Source: Pyrinomonadaceae bacterium
GTDB lineage: Bacteria; Acidobacteriota; Blastocatellia; Pyrinomonadales; Pyrinomonadaceae
Reading direction: 5' to 3'
Length of the DNA stretch: 64,000 nucleotides
NCBI GenBank assembly: GCA_019186825.1
Contig: JABARP010000004.1
Span: 31,109 to 95,108 of the forward strand
In this document: one piece after another, positions 61,844 through 64,000 of the stretch
Position numbering within the stretch: the first letter of the stretch is position 1
Layout of the letters: every line of letters begins with the position of its first letter
Notes under the pieces: generated by a model
Told to the model about the DNA's origin: nothing
The model's database searches: none
What the model saw: only the letters and a program-made list of their open reading frames with translations
Position numbers and translations under genes: made by a program

Positions 61844-61883
61844 GGCCGCAAGCGGATGACTCTCCGGCTTGCGGCCTTTTTCT
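61844..61883 (+). terminator. Intrinsic terminator after the glycine-zipper gene
   Basis: A stem of AAGGCCGCAAGC with GCTTGCGGCCTT, loop about 12 bases, is followed by TTTTTC. It lies about 45 bases past the stop. Confidence 0.85.
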
Positions 61884-61911
61884 TCACTCAAAATACGGTG
61901 CAGATTCTTAG

Positions 61912-63678
61912 CTAGAACGCGTAAGTGTTCGCGTCGATCAAAACCTTCGCAATCCGGCGTCGAGCCTCGATGGTGTTGATCGGCGAATTGTTCTTCGTAC
62001 AGCGTTTTAAGGCCGTAAGCAGAACACGCGCATCGTCACCCTCGGCTAAAGCGGAGATCGTGTTGCGAGCAGTCATCTCGACCCGCTGGATCGCATCATT
62101 ACAAAATACTGCCGCTATATCCTCGGCACGTGCCCCGGTAAGCCCGCCTTTTGCGACAAGCTTCTTCGCACGGAGGACCGCCGATTCCATCTGATACGCC
62201 TCGATGATGATGTTTGCCGCGCTAAGCAAGACCTCCTGCTCGTCCTTTAACGAAGCCATATACTTTTGAGCGGCAGTTCCGAGCACCATCAATGCAACCT
62301 TCTTTGCGTTTGCGGCAAGTTTTGCCTCGCGTGCGAGCGGCGTATCGTCCTCGTCGAAGGTCATCTGCGGTTCGAGTATCTCCTTCTGAAGAGCCATTGC
62401 GGCGGGCAATAGGCCGAGCTTGCCCTTCATCGCACGCTTTACCAATTGTCCTGGAATAAGCATACGGTTGATCTCATTCGTGCCTTCGAAAATGCGGTTG
62501 ATGCGCGAATCCCGATAGGCTTTTTCGGCAGGATAATCAGCCGAATAGCCGTAACCGCCGTAGATCTGGACCATCTCGTCAACGACGAAGTCGAGCGCCT
62601 CGCTGCAGGCGACCTTGTTGATAGAAGATTCGACCGCGTACTCCTCGATCGACTGCATCTTTTTCGCGTTGTCGGCACCGTCGCCGATAAGCGCGTCGAT
62701 AAGCCCGACCGTGCGATATGTGATCGATTCAGCGACCCATGTGCGTATCGCCATCTCGGCAAGCTTGTGTTGAATGGCACCGAACGTCGAGATCTTCTGC
62801 TTGAATTGTTCGCGTTCGTTCGAATAGCGAACTGCGTCGTGAATCGCAAGCTTCGCGCCGCCAACGACCGAAGCACCGAGTTTAAACCGGCCGACATTCA
62901 AAATGTTGAACGCGATCTTTGCACCATCGCCAATGTTGCCGATGAGATTCGAGACCGGAACTTTCGCGTCGGACAAAATGAGCGGCGTGGTCGATGAGGC
63001 TTTGATGCCCATCTTGTGTTCTTCGGCTCCGGGACGGCAGTTTTCGCTTCTCTCGACAACGAATGCCGAGAATTTATCCTTCTCGCCATCGACCTTCGCA
63101 AAGACGATATAGACGTCGGCGAAACTGCCGTTCGTGATGAACATCTTTTCGCCGTTGAGAACGTAATGCTGGCCGTCTTCAGTCAGCTTCGCAGTTGTTT
63201 TTGCCCCGAGAGCATCCGAACCAGAACCGCTTTCTGTAAGGCAGTACGCAGTAACGATCTCGCCCGAAATAATTCCCGGGATCCATTTTTTCTTTAACTC
63301 GTCGGACGCAAAATACAGCAGCGGCAGCACGCCGATAGATGTTTGTGCGCCGTACGTCGTGCCGAATCCGCCGGCGCGGCCCATCATCTCCGCGATCAAC
63401 GCGCCGGAGGTTTGGTCGAGTCCAAGCCCGCCGTATTCCTCGGGAATCGTCGCACCAAGGATCCCAAGCTCGCCGCCTTTTTTTAGAAGGTCGCGGGCAG
63501 TTTCCCATTTGTGCTGCTCAAGAGCTTCGAGGTTCGGACGAACTTCGTTATCAACGAATTCGCGCGTCGTATCGCCGATCATCCGCTGCTCTTCCGAAAA
63601 CTCCTCCGGCGTAAACACCTCGCCCGTAGTCTGTTCTGCGATCAAAAACTCGCCGCCCTTCATATATTCCTTGTTCAT
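61912..63678 (-). CDS. Acyl-CoA dehydrogenase
   Basis: A 588-residue enzyme starting at the ATG at 63678 ('MNKEYMKGGEFLIAEQ'), chosen for a purine-rich site six bases upstream; the ATG at 63708 adds ten residues. The family domains are in order: N-terminal helical (about 25-140), beta middle with 'AYCLTESGSGSDALGAKTTA' near 142-161, and C-terminal helical FAD domain with 'QIYGGYGYSADYPAEKAYRDSRINRIFEGTNEINRML' near 375-411. The Glu in EGTNEI region is the likely base. The C-terminal extension beyond about 440 is typical of the VLCAD-like class. It begins beta-oxidation of fatty acyl-CoA. A FadR-like operator sits in its promoter. Confidence 0.95.
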   Translation of the reverse strand: MNKEYMKGGEFLIAEQTTGEVFTPEEFSEEQRMIGDTTREFVDNEVRPNLEALEQHKWETARDLLKKGGELGILGATIPEEYGGLGLDQTSGALIAEMMGRAGGFGTTYGAQTSIGVLPLLYFASDELKKKWIPGIISGEIVTAYCLTESGSGSDALGAKTTAKLTEDGQHYVLNGEKMFITNGSFADVYIVFAKVDGEKDKFSAFVVERSENCRPGAEEHKMGIKASSTTPLILSDAKVPVSNLIGNIGDGAKIAFNILNVGRFKLGASVVGGAKLAIHDAVRYSNEREQFKQKISTFGAIQHKLAEMAIRTWVAESITYRTVGLIDALIGDGADNAKKMQSIEEYAVESSINKVACSEALDFVVDEMVQIYGGYGYSADYPAEKAYRDSRINRIFEGTNEINRMLIPGQLVKRAMKGKLGLLPAAMALQKEILEPQMTFDEDDTPLAREAKLAANAKKVALMVLGTAAQKYMASLKDEQEVLLSAANIIIEAYQMESAVLRAKKLVAKGGLTGARAEDIAAVFCNDAIQRVEMTARNTISALAEGDDARVLLTALKRCTKNNSPINTIEARRRIAKVLIDANTYAF

Positions 63679-63723
63679 TCTCGCTTCCATACCGTGTGCA
63701 CACCTCACATTTGAATTGCAGGA

Positions 63724-63753
63724 ATTATACTGAATGAATGCTCATTCAGTCAA
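63724..63753 (-). promoter_or_regulatory. Promoter with embedded FadR-like operator for the acyl-CoA dehydrogenase gene
   Basis: On the minus strand TTGACT (63753-63748) and TATAAT (63729-63724) are spaced by 18 bases. The spacer is filled by an exact 9-base inverted repeat (ACTGAATGA, 4 bases, TCATTCAGT; 63729-63750). Its core TGAATGA...TCATTCA matches the Bacillus FadR consensus TGAATGAMTANTCATTCA at 17 of 18 positions. Confidence 0.75.
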
Positions 63754-63847
63754 TAGCGACAGCCCGAGAGTCTTGAAATCCACAAACCGGTCTTGTAACG
63801 TGATTACTTGATGGGAAGAAAGATCTCAGATACTTGATCTGATCGCC

Positions 63848-64000
63848 GTGGCATTTTGGGGAGTTGTTTGGTGGGGTGTATTTCGTCGGTCGGGTTTAAA
63901 CCTCGTTGAAAATATTGTCGCCGCCGTATATTTTACAGCTCAGACTTTCATCTACACGCTTCTGCTGAGGCTGATCCTCGCTCCCTTCATTATCGGTCGG
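63848..64000 (+). other. Possible partial or decayed membrane-protein frame at the right edge
   Basis: From a GTG at 63848 the frame stays open to the window end for 51 codons and encodes two membrane-like stretches ('VAFWGVVWWGVF' and 'YTLLLRLILAPFII'). An in-frame TGA lies ten codons before, and no ribosome site precedes the GTG. The 'RRSGLNLVENIV' segment resembles the middle of some DUF3667-type membrane proteins. It may be a truncated gene or the start of a gene whose upstream start I cannot see. Confidence 0.35.

Noticed and set aside
1..64000. CRISPR array, insertion sequence, rRNA operon, phage genes
   Set aside because: I saw no regularly spaced repeats, transposases, rRNA sequence or phage structural genes on either strand.

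Overview
The window is ordinary chromosomal DNA of a Gram-negative bacterium of mid-50s percent G+C. My best guess is the phylum Acidobacteriota, class Blastocatellia (Pyrinomonadaceae-like). The guess rests on lipid A and heptose genes (lpxK, lpxI, hldA, hldC), futalosine-pathway menaquinone genes (mqnD, ubiX), a DUF5916/CBM9 outer-membrane protein, an FG-GAP repeat protein with D-x-DGDGK repeats, secreted subtilases, and a left-edge fragment resembling Tes-type (tetraether lipid synthase) radical SAM proteins. This assignment is inference from gene content. I see no phage, insertion sequence, CRISPR array or rRNA.

Layout. 1-6.7 kb: partial radical SAM gene, RIC/YtfE iron-sulfur repair protein, tesA divergent from ybbA-ybbP (the neighbourhood also found in E. 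coli), and an unrecognised 432-aa protein. 6.9-10.5 kb: rdgB, tRNA-Pro, HU, a small helical protein and a large membrane protein. 10.7-13.8 kb: DUF5916 barrel and yqeY. 13.8-19.5 kb: heat-shock operon hrcA-grpE-dnaK-dnaJ with a flavin reductase attached, read leftward. 19.6-24.4 kb: SprT-like protease, a lipoprotein head-to-head with a dienoyl-CoA-reductase-like SDR, and a secreted helical protein. 24.5-27.3 kb: trpG/pabA, a divergent trpD, lpxK. 27.3-31 kb: a leftward membrane operon including an unlisted-size 48-aa single-span microprotein. 31.2-34.4 kb: hydrolase, thioesterase, 2Fe-2S ferredoxin, superoxide dismutase, lipA. 34.4-39 kb: a decayed ParE/RelE-type toxin locus, ferritin-like protein, DUF2259, GNAT, lpxI, M28 peptidase. 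39.1-46.9 kb, all leftward: rsmI, Gly/Asn-rich secreted protein, subtilase, DUF2085, ppsA, glpX. 47-53.6 kb: fdxA, mqnD, ubiX, larB, trypsin-TPR protein, rpiB, ltaE, cmk. 53.7-61 kb: tRNA-Arg, tRNA-His, subtilase with C-terminal BACON-like domain, FG-GAP protein, hldA-hldC-unknown-rsmE operon, a DEDD exonuclease. 61.4-64 kb: small glycine-zipper protein, acyl-CoA dehydrogenase behind a promoter that contains an almost perfect FadR-type operator, and a possible membrane-protein remnant at the right edge.

The genes are mostly housekeeping: protein folding, envelope lipid synthesis, central carbon (ppsA and glpX together favour gluconeogenesis), redox and iron handling (RIC, SOD, ferredoxins, ferritin, lipA), menaquinone and rRNA methylation. 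I did not find a convincing new multi-gene system. The signals most worth a second look are cis-elements and small or broken genes: the FadR-like operator inside the acyl-CoA dehydrogenase promoter, the inverted repeat over the hrcA start codon in an operon with no visible CIRCE, the toxin gene with one in-frame amber codon, the coupled 48-aa membrane microprotein, and a TrpD homologue with altered PRPP-site residues.
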